64,000 nt of DNA from Corynebacterium kutscheri (GCF_000980835.1 NZ_CP011312.1:992001-1056000); one strand, 5' to 3'. Shown: positions 1 through 10,326, counted from the stretch's first letter. Translations and numbers: made by a program. Notes: generated by a model not told the origin, from the sequence alone.

Positions 1-1486
1 GTTGTTCACGCCATTTTTGTTCTGCTTGTTTGCGTTCTTCCTCTGGGTCAAGAAGCCCGATGAGTACAGCTAATTCGTCGATAAGCGCTGTATCTGATGA
101 TGTCCAACCCGTATCACTATCTCGGAAGAGAGCCGACTGGGTTTCTTCGTTGTAATCGTAGGCGATGGTAGTAATCAACTGATTGTCATGGAGGAAGTTG
201 TGGAGAACTTCAGTGGGGTCAAGTAGCGGCCAAAAGCGTTCAACAAGCTTATCGACGGTCGGGTCTTCGAGAAGATCATCATGAAGCTGAGCAATATCAG
301 CAGCAGAGAGAAGATTATGCCCACCTAAAGGATCAGCACCAATAAGCTGAACCATGTGCTGAGCAAGTAGCTCAGCAAGCTGATCTTTAAAAATGGGTTG
401 CGCCATATTATGTGGGCGACGCGAACGTCGTGCTCTAGTGCGAGCAGATTTAATCAACGAAGCGTCAATAGTAAGTTCCAAGCCATCAATTAGTATGGTT
501 TCGCTTTGAGTTGGTAACGATTGGTAATGGTTGACTAGTCGCTTAAGAATAGTCACCATTTCTATGCTGCCTTTGATTTCTTGAGTAAGAAGAGAGTCAG
601 TGTGTGTAGGTTGAATACCAGGGAATAGCTCACCAATAGTAGAAAGTACAACGCCGGTTTCGCCTAGTTCAGGAAGCACGCGCGAAATATAATTTAAGAA
701 GGTATTATTCGGACCAACAATTAATACACCGGTGTTGGTAAGTTGTTTGCGCCAGGTATAAAGCAAATAAGCGATCCGATGTAAGGCAACAGCAGTTTTA
801 CCAGTTCCTGGACCACCTTCTACAACCATAACCCCGCGCGTGTTATCGCGAATAATTTCATCTTGTTCTCGTTGAATAGTTTCAACGATTGAGTTCATAT
901 GACCAGTACGAGCGGCATTAAGTGCTTGTAATAGCGCCGATTCATCACCGATGCCTAGCGAAGTGGTATTAGTCGTAGCATCCGCGTGCAAAATTTCATC
1001 ATTAATAGCGGTGACTGTTGTGCCTTGGGTACGGATATGCCGACGAGTGTGCACACCTTCTGGCTGAGCAGTTGTCGCTAAGTAAAAAGGGCGTGCCATA
1101 GGTGCGCGCCAATCTAGAAGCAGCGTGCGGTAATCATCATTGCGATCATCTAACCCCATCCGTCCGATATAGCGACGGTCGAGTTTTGGATTACCTGCCA
1201 CTGGATTATCAATAAGTTCTGGATTGGCAGTTTCAACATCGACCCGGCCAAAGACGAGACCTAATTGGGCAAGATTAAGTCGATCGATTTTAGCGTTGAG
1301 ACTGTGGTATTCAGTTTCACGACGAACGAGTGCCTCCGCATCAGGGTTTGCTGGATCTACTTCCAACATCACTTGGTTGAGGTGTTGTTGGGCGGTCGTA
1401 ACCTCTTGATCGAGACGATGAAACAGCCCATCGACATATATCTGTTCAGCTTGGAGTTCTTCATCGTATGATGCAGAATTGCTCAC
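1..1486 (-). CDS. HelR/HelD-type UvrD-like ATPase (3' truncated by window edge)
   Basis: Superfamily 1 helicase-like ATPase of the HelD/HelR family, which binds RNA polymerase and releases or recycles stalled enzyme. Reading the minus strand from GTG at 1486 gives about 495 codons before the window ends, so the C-terminal part is missing. The N-terminus is charged and probably coiled (residues ~5-75). A Walker A motif GGPGTGKTA lies near residue 222, followed by the ALHRIAYLLY stretch typical of UvrD-like proteins. A GAAAGG ribosome-binding site sits about 10 bases before the GTG. Actinobacterial HelR can confer rifampicin tolerance by displacing the drug from RNA polymerase (family knowledge, not shown here). 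A generic UvrD-type helicase is the alternative, but the RDNTRGVMVVEGGPGTGKT context favours HelD. Confidence 0.85.
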   Translation of the reverse strand, partial: MSNSASYDEELQAEQIYVDGLFHRLDQEVTTAQQHLNQVMLEVDPANPDAEALVRRETEYHSLNAKIDRLNLAQLGLVFGRVDVETANPELIDNPVAGNPKLDRRYIGRMGLDDRNDDYRTLLLDWRAPMARPFYLATTAQPEGVHTRRHIRTQGTTVTAINDEILHADATTNTTSLGIGDESALLQALNAARTGHMNSIVETIQREQDEIIRDNTRGVMVVEGGPGTGKTAVALHRIAYLLYTWRKQLTNTGVLIVGPNNTFLNYISRVLPELGETGVVLSTIGELFPGIQPTHTDSLLTQEIKGSIEMVTILKRLVNHYQSLPTQSETILIDGLELTIDASLIKSARTRARRSRRPHNMAQPIFKDQLAELLAQHMVQLIGADPLGGHNLLSAADIAQLHDDLLEDPTVDKLVERFWPLLDPTEVLHNFLHDNQLITTIAYDYNEETQSALFRDSDTGWTSSDTALIDELAVLIGLLDPEEERKQAEQKWREQ

Positions 1487-1703
1487 TCGGGACAAGCCTT
1501 TCGAATTATGTGGCGGATATAAAGCTATAAGTTAGTGCTGCTTGTGGCTAGCTATTTTATGGGTTTTATAGTTATTGGAAAAATGATGATAAAAAATTAG
1601 TGCGCGTACACGTTAAGATAAAGCAGTTTTTCTTAAAAAATTATATTAGTGACACTATCGTCTTTACGTTTTTGCAGATGAATTATTCCGTGAAAAATAA
1701 AGA

Positions 1704-1750
1704 TCGCCGCACTGCCAGGAATGCTGTATTTAAAACAGCCAGTGCGGCGA
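1704..1750. terminator. Nested hairpin between helR-like gene and DoxX-like gene
   Basis: An 11-bp perfect outer stem (TCGCCGCACTG at 1704-1714, CAGTGCGGCGA at 1740-1750) encloses a second 5-bp stem (GCTGT/ACAGC at 1723-1727 and 1735-1739). It lies just beyond the 3' end of the minus-strand DoxX-like gene. It could terminate that transcript, though no long T-run follows on the minus strand directly. The rest of 1487-1796 is AT-rich and holds no convincing gene. Confidence 0.5.
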
Positions 1751-1796
1751 CCAACGAGATAATTATATGCCGTTTGTTAACGGCAGGTAGGTGCTT

Positions 1797-2744
1797 TTAA
1801 CACAGATCACCCAGCTTCTTTTGAGCGCGTTGAACAAGTTTATCGGCACGTTTTTGCAGTTTAGTGGCTTTCTTTGAAGCCCGTCGAGAAGCTCGACCAG
1901 TTTTCTTCTCGGCATCGAAGGCAGCTTTCTTCGCCTGTGCTTGCGCTTTTTCTGCTACTTTAACTACCTTTTTACGAGCGATTTTGGCATTATCTTGCGC
2001 TTGGTCAAGCCACTTATCGGTATCGAGATCATTAAAGAATCCCTGTACCTGATCTGCAGCATCGGCAAGCGTGGAGCGTGCTCCGGCGGCACTGTTTTCA
2101 GCAAAAGCTAGCCATTCGTTTTTATTTTCATTGATATAGTCTTGTGCCTGCGCGGTGTAGTCAGTGACCTTATCGCTGGCTTCTCCAAACCAGTCTTTAG
2201 CACTATGCGCAAAAGCCGCAGCAGAAGCACTGGCAGAATCAGCAAATTTTTCAGTTTCGCTCTTGGTGGGAAGTGCCTGTTGGAGCTGCTTATTTGCTTT
2301 TTGTGCAGCTTTATTAGCACGCCATTTAAGACCTGGTTTCCCGGCAGTATCAACACTGGTAATAGCCAAACCGCCTAAAAGCGCGACAGAGGTAAGAAAA
2401 CCTTGCTTGCGGGTAATTTTTTCTTCTCGATCCTGGGTTTCCCAAAAAGCATTGCGTGCTAGGATTGTTGGGGCGCTAAGTACAGCAAGTACTGCTGCCG
2501 AAGTGCGTGGTGCTTTACCCAGGGCGAGCAAAGAACCCGCGCCAATTTTACTTACACCAACAACACGAGTAGTTAGCTCGGCGTCGCTAGGCAAATTTTT
2601 ATGATACTTACGCGGAAGAATAGTACGGATACGACGAATAATTACTTCCGTTTCTTCTACACGATCCGAAGTATTAAGTACGGTATCTGCACCATCAGCA
2701 ATATATACAGAAGCCAGCATTGGCCGACCTAGTTTGCGAATCAT
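1797..2744 (-). CDS. DoxX-family-like membrane protein with Ala/Lys-rich tail
   Basis: A 315-residue protein. The N-terminal ~150 residues resemble the DoxX-like membrane proteins of corynebacteria (MIRKLGRPMLASVYIADG start, several hydrophobic segments around residues 68-95 and 118-132). The C-terminal half is Ala/Lys/Asp-rich, lacks hydrophobic segments and is likely a long helix or coiled coil ending in a strongly basic region. AAGGAG lies upstream of the ATG. The biochemical role is unknown; DoxX proteins have been linked to redox or thiol homeostasis in mycobacteria. It appears monocistronic. The basic tail could contact nucleic acid or anionic lipid (inference). Confidence 0.7.
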   Translation of the reverse strand: MIRKLGRPMLASVYIADGADTVLNTSDRVEETEVIIRRIRTILPRKYHKNLPSDAELTTRVVGVSKIGAGSLLALGKAPRTSAAVLAVLSAPTILARNAFWETQDREEKITRKQGFLTSVALLGGLAITSVDTAGKPGLKWRANKAAQKANKQLQQALPTKSETEKFADSASASAAAFAHSAKDWFGEASDKVTDYTAQAQDYINENKNEWLAFAENSAAGARSTLADAADQVQGFFNDLDTDKWLDQAQDNAKIARKKVVKVAEKAQAQAKKAAFDAEKKTGRASRRASKKATKLQKRADKLVQRAQKKLGDLC

Positions 2745-3001
2745 AGGGGTACTTCTCCTTAACTACTTTTCTACTATTGGTGTATCTTTATGGACGCTTT
2801 TCGACGCTCACCCATAAGAAGATGATCATTGATAAAACGTAACCATACTAAGTGTACGTGCGAAATAAACTCTGTGTGGGGTGAGGCGAGTAATCAATTG
2901 CTGAATGCTGATGTTTTTGCCTAGGTGATACCTAGTTGTCATTATTTTGTTATCACTATGTGTGTATTGGCAGCATTAAATAATTACTAAGTAAATTGTG
3001 T

Positions 3002-3619
3002 TCACCAACGTCGATCCCACCACGTGGTCAGCTCTGGTCGTTCAGTTCCTAAAGTGGTGGGTTTTCCATGTCCAGGATGCACAACAGCGGTATCTGGATA
3101 GCGATTAAATAACCGGTCATATACATCTTGGAAAAGTCGTTGGAAATCACCTTCGGTGGTAGTTTTTCCTACTCCACCAGGAAAAAGACTATCGCCAACA
3201 AAAAGATGAATGCGATCTTCAATGGTGGCAGCGATAGCTACTCCACCAGGGGTATGACCTCGTAAAATACTGACCTCTAATTCGTGTCCTGCAAACTCAA
3301 TGGTATCGCCGTGGTGAAGTTCTACATCTACATGAGCAGGTAGAGCTGGAGCATCAAGATAAGAGGCATAATGGGTAGCACCGGTGCGTTCTAATACTTC
3401 GGGCAGAGCACGTACGTGATCCCAATGGCGGTGGGTGGTTACTACATGGGTGATACGGACATTATTTTCTTCTGCTAACTTCAATAACTTTTCGGCGTCA
3501 TCGGCAGCGTCGATAAGCAGGGCAGAAGTGCCGGCATAAATGAGGTAGCAGTTATTATCCATTTCTGAGACGGAGATATGGGTAAAGTGAAGCGGTTCTA
3601 AAGTATGGGAATCAGTCAT
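3002..3619 (-). CDS. Metallo-beta-lactamase-fold hydrolase (glyoxalase II-like)
   Basis: Zinc-dependent hydrolase of the glyoxalase II/MBL superfamily. From ATG at 3619 the protein is 205 residues. The metal-binding HxHxDH motif appears as HRHWDH at residues 63-68, and a later LRGHTPGG supplies the next histidine; FVGDSLFPGG and VHPGHG complete the fold signatures. An upstream in-frame ATG at 3748 would add 43 residues with no family similarity (MPCLSTPII...), so the shorter start is preferred. The gene is divergent from uvrA, the same arrangement as in other corynebacteria and mycobacteria. The substrate is unknown; a thioester such as a lactoyl-mycothiol-type compound is possible (inference). 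Confidence 0.85.
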   Translation of the reverse strand: MTDSHTLEPLHFTHISVSEMDNNCYLIYAGTSALLIDAADDAEKLLKLAEENNVRITHVVTTHRHWDHVRALPEVLERTGATHYASYLDAPALPAHVDVELHHGDTIEFAGHELEVSILRGHTPGGVAIAATIEDRIHLFVGDSLFPGGVGKTTTEGDFQRLFQDVYDRLFNRYPDTAVVHPGHGKPTTLGTERPELTTWWDRRW

Positions 3620-3769
3620 AGTTTTAGAGTAGACGAAAAGTGCTTCGTTATTATGTTCGAATTTTGCTAACATTGAGGAGATTTGTAATTGATATGCAGG
3701 TTTGAAGCGGATAAAGCTGCAGATTATCGGCGTGGATAAACACGGCATAACAAGGTAGAAGGATTTTTA

Positions 3770-6628
3770 GTGGCTGATCGTCTTATTGTTCGTGGAGCTC
3801 GGGAACATAATCTTAAAGGGGTAGATATTGATCTGCCCCGTGATTCTATGGTGGTTTTCACCGGGCTTTCTGGATCGGGTAAATCCTCGCTTGCCTTTGA
3901 CACTATTTTCGCTGAAGGCCAACGTCGCTATGTTGAGTCGTTGAGCTCATATGCACGTATGTTCCTTGGGCAAATGGATAAACCTGATGTCGATTTTATT
4001 GATGGTTTATCTCCGGCGGTTTCGATTGATCAGAAATCTACTAACCGTAATCCACGTTCGACAGTTGGCACGATTACCGAAATCTATGATTATCTGCGTC
4101 TGTTATTTGCTCGTGCAGGTACTGCTCATTGTCCAGTCTGTGATGCTACGATCACCAGGCAAACCCCGCAGCAGATTGTAGACCAATTACTCGCTATGGA
4201 AGCAGGACTGCGCTTTCAAGTTTTGGCTCCGGTAGTACGCACCCGTAAAGGTGAATTTGTTGATCTTTTTCAAGATTTGGCTGCGCAGGGCTATTCTCGC
4301 GTGCTTGTCGACGGTGAAGTTTATCAACTCAGTGATCCGCCAACCTTAAAAAAACAGGTCAAACATGACATTGATGTGGTTGTTGACCGTTTGCAAGTAA
4401 AAAGCAGTCAAAAACAACGTTTGACCGATTCTATTGAAACTGCATTAAAGCTTGCCGACGGAGTTGTTGCGGTTGAGTTTGTTGGTTTAGCTGAGGATGA
4501 CCCACAGCGGGTGCGGCGTTTTTCGGAGAAAATGTCTTGTCCTAATGGACACACCTTAAGTATTGATGAGCTAGAACCTCGTACATTTTCTTTTAACTCA
4601 CCTTATGGTGCTTGCCCAGCGTGTGATGGCTTAGGTACACGTACAGAAGTAGATGTGGAATTACTTATTCCCGATCCGGATGCGCCAGCGGTTGATGCTG
4701 TGCAGCCATGGAGTAGTAGCCCCAACCATAATTATTTTGTCAAGCTCATTGAAGGTCTTGGTGAGGTTTTAGGCTTCGATGCACATGCTCCATTTAACTC
4801 TTTGAGTAAAACAGCGCAAAAAGCAATTGTGCATGGTAGCTCGGAGGTAGTTACTGTTCGGTATAAGAATCGTTATGGCCGAGTGCGTAATTGGAGTGCT
4901 CCTTTCGAAGGCGTTTTAGGTTATTTAAATCGAAAACTAGAACAAACTGATTCCGAGTCACAAAAAGAACGCTTATTGGCCTATACCCGTGAAATTGCTT
5001 GTCCAACCTGTAACGGAGCACGGCTTAAGCCAGAAATTCTAGCGGTGCGTTTGGCTTCAGAAAGTAACGGAGAGCTTTCTATTGCCGGGCTTGCGGAGCT
5101 TTCTATCGCTGATGCGGCTGAATTCTTAAATACGTTGATTCTTGGCACACGCGAAGAAATTATTGCTGGGGCAGTGCTCAAAGAGATTCAAGCGCGATTG
5201 AAATTTCTCTTAGATGTTGGGCTTAATTACCTGACGCTATCGCGTTCGGCAGGTACTTTATCTGGCGGTGAGGCGCAACGTATCCGGTTAGCTACCCAGA
5301 TTGGTTCTGGTTTAGCTGGGGTGCTTTATGTGCTTGATGAACCTTCAATTGGTCTACACCAACGTGATAATCAACGTCTTATTGCAACTTTGGAACATCT
5401 GCGTGATATCGGTAATACACTGATCGTGGTTGAGCACGATGAAGACACTATTAAAGCAGCTGATTGGCTTATTGATATCGGGCCTAAAGCCGGTGAATAT
5501 GGCGGTGAAGTGGTCTATCAAGGTGAACCAGAAGGTATTTACACGTGTGAAAATTCTATTACTGGCGCATATCTTTCTGGTCGCAAGCAGTTGGGAGTGC
5601 CAGAAACTCGTCGAAAAATAGATCCGGAACGGGTGTTGCGCATAGTCGGGGCAAAAGAAAATAATCTTAAAGATATTGATGTCACCATTCCGTTAGGAGT
5701 TCTGGTATGCGTTACTGGTGTTTCTGGATCTGGTAAATCAACGGTTATTAATCAAATCTTGGCTAAAACCCTTGCTGATAAACTTAATCGGTCACGTACT
5801 GTGCCTGGTCGAGCGAAGCGTGTTGAAGGCGTAGCTAATTTAGATAAATTAGTGCAGGTAGATCAATCACCCATTGGACGTACCCCGCGTTCGAATCCTG
5901 CTACTTATACTGGTGTTTTCGATAAAATACGAACCCTCTTTGCCGAGACTTCAGAAGCGAAAGTACGTGGATATAAACCAGGGCGGTTTTCTTTTAATGT
6001 TAAAGGCGGCCGTTGCGAGGCATGCCAAGGCGATGGCACTTTAAAAATTGAGATGAACTTCTTACCCGATGTTTATGTTCCTTGTGAAGTATGCGGTGGC
6101 GCGCGCTATAACCGAGAAACGCTTGAAGTTTATTACAAGGGAAAAAATATTGCTGAAGTATTAAATATGCCGATTTCAGAGGCAGCAGAATTTTTTGAAC
6201 CGATTACCTCTATTCATCGGTATTTGAGCACATTGAATGAAGTTGGTCTTGGTTATGTGCGCTTAGGCCAGTCTGCAACTACCTTGTCTGGTGGCGAAGC
6301 TCAACGAGTGAAACTTGCTAGCGAACTACAAAAGCGATCAAACGGACGAACTGTCTATATCTTGGATGAACCGACCACTGGCTTGCATTTTGAAGACATC
6401 CGCAAATTGATGATTGTGATTCAAGGTCTAGTAGATAAAGGCAATTCAGTGATTGTTATTGAACATAATTTAGATGTGATCAAGAGTGCAGACTGGATTA
6501 TTGATATGGGCCCAGAAGGTGGTTCGGGCGGCGGTACCGTGGTTGCTCAAGGGACTCCAGAAGAAGTAGCTAAAGTCAAGGCGTCCCATACCGGAAAATT
6601 CCTTCATGAGGTACTTATGGCGAAGTAA
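3770..6628 (+). CDS. uvrA: Excinuclease ABC subunit A
   Basis: Damage-sensing ATPase of nucleotide excision repair; a UvrA dimer scans DNA and loads UvrB. The 952-residue product has the normal family length. Two ABC modules are visible: Walker [10 protein letters not shown] at residues 32-40 and GVSGSGKST near 650. Both signature motifs are intact ([10 protein letters not shown] and [10 protein letters not shown]), as are two DEP Walker B motifs. CxxC pairs are present (CPVC, CPAC, CEAC, CEVC), matching the zinc modules. The start is GTG at 3770 behind AGAAGGA. A hairpin terminator follows, so it is probably transcribed alone from the region shared with the divergent hydrolase gene. Confidence 0.97.
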   Translation: MADRLIVRGAREHNLKGVDIDLPRDSMVVFTGLSGSGKSSLAFDTIFAEGQRRYVESLSSYARMFLGQMDKPDVDFIDGLSPAVSIDQKSTNRNPRSTVGTITEIYDYLRLLFARAGTAHCPVCDATITRQTPQQIVDQLLAMEAGLRFQVLAPVVRTRKGEFVDLFQDLAAQGYSRVLVDGEVYQLSDPPTLKKQVKHDIDVVVDRLQVKSSQKQRLTDSIETALKLADGVVAVEFVGLAEDDPQRVRRFSEKMSCPNGHTLSIDELEPRTFSFNSPYGACPACDGLGTRTEVDVELLIPDPDAPAVDAVQPWSSSPNHNYFVKLIEGLGEVLGFDAHAPFNSLSKTAQKAIVHGSSEVVTVRYKNRYGRVRNWSAPFEGVLGYLNRKLEQTDSESQKERLLAYTREIACPTCNGARLKPEILAVRLASESNGELSIAGLAELSIADAAEFLNTLILGTREEIIAGAVLKEIQARLKFLLDVGLNYLTLSRSAGTLSGGEAQRIRLATQIGSGLAGVLYVLDEPSIGLHQRDNQRLIATLEHLRDIGNTLIVVEHDEDTIKAADWLIDIGPKAGEYGGEVVYQGEPEGIYTCENSITGAYLSGRKQLGVPETRRKIDPERVLRIVGAKENNLKDIDVTIPLGVLVCVTGVSGSGKSTVINQILAKTLADKLNRSRTVPGRAKRVEGVANLDKLVQVDQSPIGRTPRSNPATYTGVFDKIRTLFAETSEAKVRGYKPGRFSFNVKGGRCEACQGDGTLKIEMNFLPDVYVPCEVCGGARYNRETLEVYYKGKNIAEVLNMPISEAAEFFEPITSIHRYLSTLNEVGLGYVRLGQSATTLSGGEAQRVKLASELQKRSNGRTVYILDEPTTGLHFEDIRKLMIVIQGLVDKGNSVIVIEHNLDVIKSADWIIDMGPEGGSGGGTVVAQGTPEEVAKVKASHTGKFLHEVLMAK

Positions 6629-6667
6629 TGTTGTACTTATTTAGGTATTTCTGTAGCTAAAAATAAT

Positions 6668-6706
6668 AAGCGGCACGGTGATATTTTTATCTGTGCCGCT
6701 TTTCGT
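6668..6706. terminator. Terminator between uvrA and DUF2339-type gene
   Basis: The stem AAGCGGCAC / GTGCCGCTT with a short AT-rich loop is followed by TTTT on the plus strand and has an A-rich 5' flank. It can therefore serve uvrA and probably also the convergent membrane-protein gene. Ends are approximate by a base or two. Confidence 0.75.
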
Positions 6707-6743
6707 AGTAGGAGATTACCCGTTTGAGAAGTAATCCGGTGAG

Positions 6744-8681
6744 TTAAGCCTTGCGTTGCAAAGCATTGCGACGTACTGCTACCGCAAGTAACACTAATCC
6801 GCAGATGAGAAACGCTATTGCGCGTGGGAATCCACCGAGGGTAGAAAGATCAAAGAAGATCAATTTGCACACTGAAGCAGCTGCAAGTGCTAATCCGGTT
6901 GCTAATGCAGCACGATTTTTAAGTGTTCGCTGGCTTAATAGTAGGAATGCGCCAAGAGCCATCCAGCTTATTGAGACTGCGGCATGCATACTAAAGAAAG
7001 TGATAGTAACAAGATTTGAGTCAAGCTTAAAAAATGCTAAAACTGTTGGCGGCATAATGATTGCCCCACTGGATAAGTACAACGCGACAATACCGATTAC
7101 ATAAAGCAGTGGCTGGGGAAGATCAGTGAGAGCTGTTTTCTGTTTTAAAAACATAACTGCAGCGATGGCTAAGAAGACGAAAACAATAAGTCCAGCGGTG
7201 CCTAACGGTTGGATTGCTGGGGAGAGGGATTCTAGTTGTATTTCATTGATAAAGAGGAATTCTAGATATATTCCACTGATAAAGAGGAAAATATTTCCAG
7301 TAATAATCATGCAGCATAACAACCAACTGAGCCAGGCTAACCAGTGCTTAAGTTGAGGAAGCAGTAGTAGCCAGACCATAAAGAAAACTGCAAAAACAAT
7401 ATTTACTGGTTCGATAAGTGCGTTGATAAGCATAGTAGCTAGCGCAGTAGGTAATAGTGTTTGCCCGGTAGCTCGTACCAGTCCTAACTTATCGGAGCGA
7501 GTAAAGGTTAAACCAATAATTAGTCCAGCGCTTAATACAAGTGTGATGTTGGGGAAAAGTACTGGTAAACAAATTAAGACATAAGCTCCAATAAGAGGGC
7601 TGATCATGCTAGGTATAACGTGGTCTAGCCATAGGTCTTGTGGCTTAACGTATAGCGGGGTAACGCTGAGACCAAGGATAACTAAGCTAGTGAGAGCTAT
7701 GGCTAGGTAGTCAATCGTGCTTATCGACGTTGTGCCAGGTCTAGGAAGAACTTGTGTTAGACCAAGGACTAAAGTAATGGCGCCAACAGTGCGTAATGCT
7801 GAATTGGGGTGTAGCTTCAGTGAAAGTGCAAATATTCCAGCAGGAATGAGCAGTATTATAAAAGAGGCTATTTCTTGGTAAGGATTTTCTAGAATGTGAA
7901 TACTAGTAGCCAAAAGCCCTAGGGTTGCAGTAGCGGATAGTAGCTTATGATCGTCGAAACGCAGTGCTGCGGCACTAAAAATTCCGTAGAGGAAAACGAT
8001 AATAAAACTACCAATAAATGCTGACCACCAATGTAAATAGTGCACAGTAATAAGTGTTGTGATAAGTGCAGTGGCAAGCGATGTTGAGGCAAGTGATAGG
8101 AAGGTGACCGGCAGAGTGGTTGTGCGAACTTTTAGTGCAACACCAGCAAGAACTGCGGAAACAATAAAGGCAAGAGTAATACGGGCACTAAGACCGAGCC
8201 AGCCGTTTTGAATAGCGAATGCAATCAACAGCACAATGCCGATAAAGGTGATAAAGCTACCGCCAAGTGCTACTGCACGAGTAATAGTTTGTTCTTGATC
8301 TTGTGGCGTACGCTTAGTGAAACTCGATGTACGCGATGAGCGTGGTTGAGCTGGGGTTGGATAAGGGGGTTGGGTGGTTGTGCTAGACGGTGCTGAGGTA
8401 ATATTAGTTTTTGGTGTGCCTGTTTGATAAGGATTATCTTGTGTTGATGGAGTTATCGAAGTTGGTGAATGTGTAGGGGGAGTGCTTGGTATTGTGGTGG
8501 AAGGGGCAAGAATAGAAGTACTTGAGGGTTGATTTGTTGTGGAGGGAGTATGCTCATTTGCTGTAGGATGACTACAAAACTGTGATAGCAATTGATTATA
8601 CAGTTCCATGCGGTCGCTATAGTTACGCTTTTCTTGTTCGATGAGTTGGCGAAATATCTGCTCGGGAGTTTTTTCATTCAC
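6744..8681 (-). CDS. Large polytopic membrane protein (DUF2339-like)
   Basis: A 645-residue protein with three visible parts. Residues 1-~36 form a charged, probably helical segment. Residues ~40-130 are a Thr/Ser/Pro/Gln-rich low-complexity linker. From ~135 to the end there are many consecutive hydrophobic helices (well over a dozen), with a short basic C-terminus. This pattern fits DUF2339 membrane proteins, found widely in Actinobacteria and of unknown function. No catalytic motif can be recognised. It converges on uvrA and stands alone. The linker uses repeated ACC/CCA/AGC-type codons and looks prone to length variation. Confidence 0.7.
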   Translation of the reverse strand: MNEKTPEQIFRQLIEQEKRNYSDRMELYNQLLSQFCSHPTANEHTPSTTNQPSSTSILAPSTTIPSTPPTHSPTSITPSTQDNPYQTGTPKTNITSAPSSTTTQPPYPTPAQPRSSRTSSFTKRTPQDQEQTITRAVALGGSFITFIGIVLLIAFAIQNGWLGLSARITLAFIVSAVLAGVALKVRTTTLPVTFLSLASTSLATALITTLITVHYLHWWSAFIGSFIIVFLYGIFSAAALRFDDHKLLSATATLGLLATSIHILENPYQEIASFIILLIPAGIFALSLKLHPNSALRTVGAITLVLGLTQVLPRPGTTSISTIDYLAIALTSLVILGLSVTPLYVKPQDLWLDHVIPSMISPLIGAYVLICLPVLFPNITLVLSAGLIIGLTFTRSDKLGLVRATGQTLLPTALATMLINALIEPVNIVFAVFFMVWLLLLPQLKHWLAWLSWLLCCMIITGNIFLFISGIYLEFLFINEIQLESLSPAIQPLGTAGLIVFVFLAIAAVMFLKQKTALTDLPQPLLYVIGIVALYLSSGAIIMPPTVLAFFKLDSNLVTITFFSMHAAVSISWMALGAFLLLSQRTLKNRAALATGLALAAASVCKLIFFDLSTLGGFPRAIAFLICGLVLLAVAVRRNALQRKA

Positions 8682-8752
8682 AATTCGGTACCTGCTTAGT
8701 TAGATTTATAGTGTTGGTATGAGGAGTATTTTCTTGGGGCAAGGAGGTTAAT

Positions 8753-8780
8753 TTGTCTTGATGCAAGAATGTGTTAATAT
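8753..8780 (+). promoter_or_regulatory. Candidate promoter for infC operon
   Basis: TTGTCT (8753-8758) and TAATAT (8775-8780) are spaced 16 bases apart, about 315 bases upstream of the infC start. This leaves a long 5' leader containing the hairpin at 8981. It is the best sigma-70-type match in the 8682-9095 gap, but promoter calls in AT-rich DNA are weak. The rest of the gap holds no gene I can support. Confidence 0.35.
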
Positions 8781-8980
8781 TTTAAACGCTACCGCCTAGT
8801 TATGTGCTATTAAACGGTACTAATAAGAATTGTGTATTCTTTGTCTCACATATCTAGGTCGCAAGTGGAGATCTTCCCACCTTTTCACTGCCGTATTGTT
8901 CGGTTGGTAAAAGGTTAAAAGGTACGTGTATATGCAGTAAGTGGTTGTCCAGTTACTGTTTGTGCAGGGTGCATGGATCT

Positions 8981-9013
8981 CCCGTTCCTTCTTTTTGTAG
9001 GAGCGGGTTTTTG
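8981..9013 (+). terminator. Leader hairpin with U-tract upstream of infC (candidate attenuator)
   Basis: CCCGTTCC (8981-8988) pairs with GGAGCGGG (9000-9007; one G-U pair) and is immediately followed by TTTTT. This is an intrinsic terminator shape lying 83 bases before infC and after no gene, so it is a candidate transcription attenuator for infC-rpmI-rplT. Leaders of this operon are known to be regulated by L20 or other signals in other bacteria; no homology to a particular leader class is claimed. Confidence 0.5.
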
Positions 9014-9095
9014 TTGTGTGCTAACTACCTGGGGGATTAATACATAGCGACTGCCGGTACGTCGAAAAATCCATCCGCTATTTTGAGGAGTCCCC

Positions 9096-9617
9096 ATCAG
9101 CGCTGAAGCTCGCATTAATGAGCGCATTCGAGTTCCCGAGGTTCGACTTGTCGGCCCTAACGGGGAGCAGGTGGGCATCGTGCGTATTGACGATGCCAGA
9201 AAGCTCGCTTATGACGCTGACCTTGATCTTGTTGAGGTCGCACCTAACGCAAAGCCGCCAGTCTGCAAGATTATGGACTACGGAAAGTTCAAGTACGAGC
9301 AGGCTCAGAAAGCTCGCGAAGCTCGGAAGAACCAGCAGCAGACTGTGGTTAAGGAGCAGAAGTTCCGTCCCAAGATCGATGATCACGATTATGAGACAAA
9401 AAAGAACAACGTAATCCGCTTCCTTGAAAAAGGTTCCAAGGTCAAAGTGACCATTATGTTCCGTGGCCGCGAGCAATCTCGCCCAGAACTAGGTTTCCGA
9501 CTTTTGGAGCGCCTGGCAGCAGATGTCGCCGACTTTGGTGTGGTAGAAGCCAAGCCAAAGCAGGACGGACGAAATATGACCATGGTTCTAGGTCCGCTCC
9601 GTAAGGGCAAAAAGTAA
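9096..9617 (+). CDS. infC: Translation initiation factor IF-3 (AUC start codon)
   Basis: IF-3 binds the 30S subunit, keeps subunits apart and rejects non-standard start codons. The family N-terminus ([17 protein letters not shown]) begins at ATC 9096, five bases after GAGGAG. A TGA at 9084-9086 closes the frame upstream, and the first ATG/GTG/TTG in frame is GTG 9171, which would remove 25 conserved residues, so an AUC start is essentially forced. The product is 173 residues, normal for the family, with the central basic linker around residues 70-95. A rare start codon on infC is the classic autoregulatory device, because IF-3 discriminates against it. It is first in the operon with rpmI and rplT. 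Confidence 0.95.
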   Translation: MSAEARINERIRVPEVRLVGPNGEQVGIVRIDDARKLAYDADLDLVEVAPNAKPPVCKIMDYGKFKYEQAQKAREARKNQQQTVVKEQKFRPKIDDHDYETKKNNVIRFLEKGSKVKVTIMFRGREQSRPELGFRLLERLAADVADFGVVEAKPKQDGRNMTMVLGPLRKGKK

Positions 9618-9647
9618 ACACTGAAAAGTCAAAAGGACGTACATACA

Positions 9648-9842
9648 ATGAAGCAGAAGACCCACAAGGGCACCGCGAAGCGTATTAAGACCACCGGCTC
9701 CGGCAAACTGCGTCGTGAGCAGGCTAACCGCCGCCACCTTCTGGAGGGTAAGCCATCTCGTCGTACCCGTCGCCTGAAGGGTGACGAGGCCGTCGATAAG
9801 GCTGATGTTAAACGCGTTAAGCGTCTTCTGGGCAAGGCATAA
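9648..9842 (+). CDS. rpmI: 50S ribosomal protein L35
   Basis: A 64-residue, very basic protein with the L35 signature [20 protein letters not shown] at the N-terminus and a [10 protein letters not shown] core. It lies 30 bases after infC and 66 before rplT, the conserved infC-rpmI-rplT order. Codon use is visibly more GC-rich than neighbouring non-ribosomal genes, consistent with high expression. Confidence 0.97.
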   Translation: MKQKTHKGTAKRIKTTGSGKLRREQANRRHLLEGKPSRRTRRLKGDEAVDKADVKRVKRLLGKA

Positions 9843-9908
9843 TTTAGGTCTTCGCCTCCATAAAGAAAACTAAACCCTAAAACTTTTTAACTGTAAGGAA
9901 GTATTACT

Positions 9909-10292
9909 GTGGCACGTGTCAAGCGCTCGCTGAATGCTAAGAAGAAGCGTCGCGTTATCCTCAAATCCGCCAAGGGCTACCGTGGCCAACGTTCCCGCCT
10001 TTACCGTAAGGCAAAGGAACAGTGGCTACACTCTATGACTTATGCTTACCGCGATCGTCGCGCACGTAAGTCTGAGTTCCGTAAGCTGTGGATCACCCGT
10101 ATCAACGCAGCTGCGCGCATGAATGACATCACCTATAACCGTTTGATCCAGGGCTTGAAGCTTGCTGGCATTGAGGTTGACCGCAAGATCCTTGCTGAGC
10201 TAGCTGTTAATGATTTCGCTGCTTTCTCTGTAATTTGCGAGGCTGCAAAGGCTGCACTGCCAGCAGATGTTAACGCCCCTAAGGCTGCTTAA
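9909..10292 (+). CDS. rplT: 50S ribosomal protein L20
   Basis: A 127-residue protein. The long basic N-terminal extension (residues 1-60, [14 protein letters not shown]) threads into 23S rRNA during early 50S assembly, followed by the globular [14 protein letters not shown] domain. The start is GTG 9909 behind TAAGGAAG. It is last in the infC operon and is followed by a terminator. In several bacteria L20 represses this operon by binding its leader; whether that holds here cannot be read from the sequence. Confidence 0.97.
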   Translation: MARVKRSLNAKKKRRVILKSAKGYRGQRSRLYRKAKEQWLHSMTYAYRDRRARKSEFRKLWITRINAAARMNDITYNRLIQGLKLAGIEVDRKILAELAVNDFAAFSVICEAAKAALPADVNAPKAA

Positions 10293-10326
10293 CTGCGCAA
10301 TTTTATTTGTGACGTTCTTTAAAAAC

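Noticed and set aside
2164-2604. 146-codon plus-strand open frame inside the DoxX-like gene
   Set aside because: Antisense to an Ala/Lys-rich coding region with no family similarity; such frames are expected opposite GCx/AAx codons.
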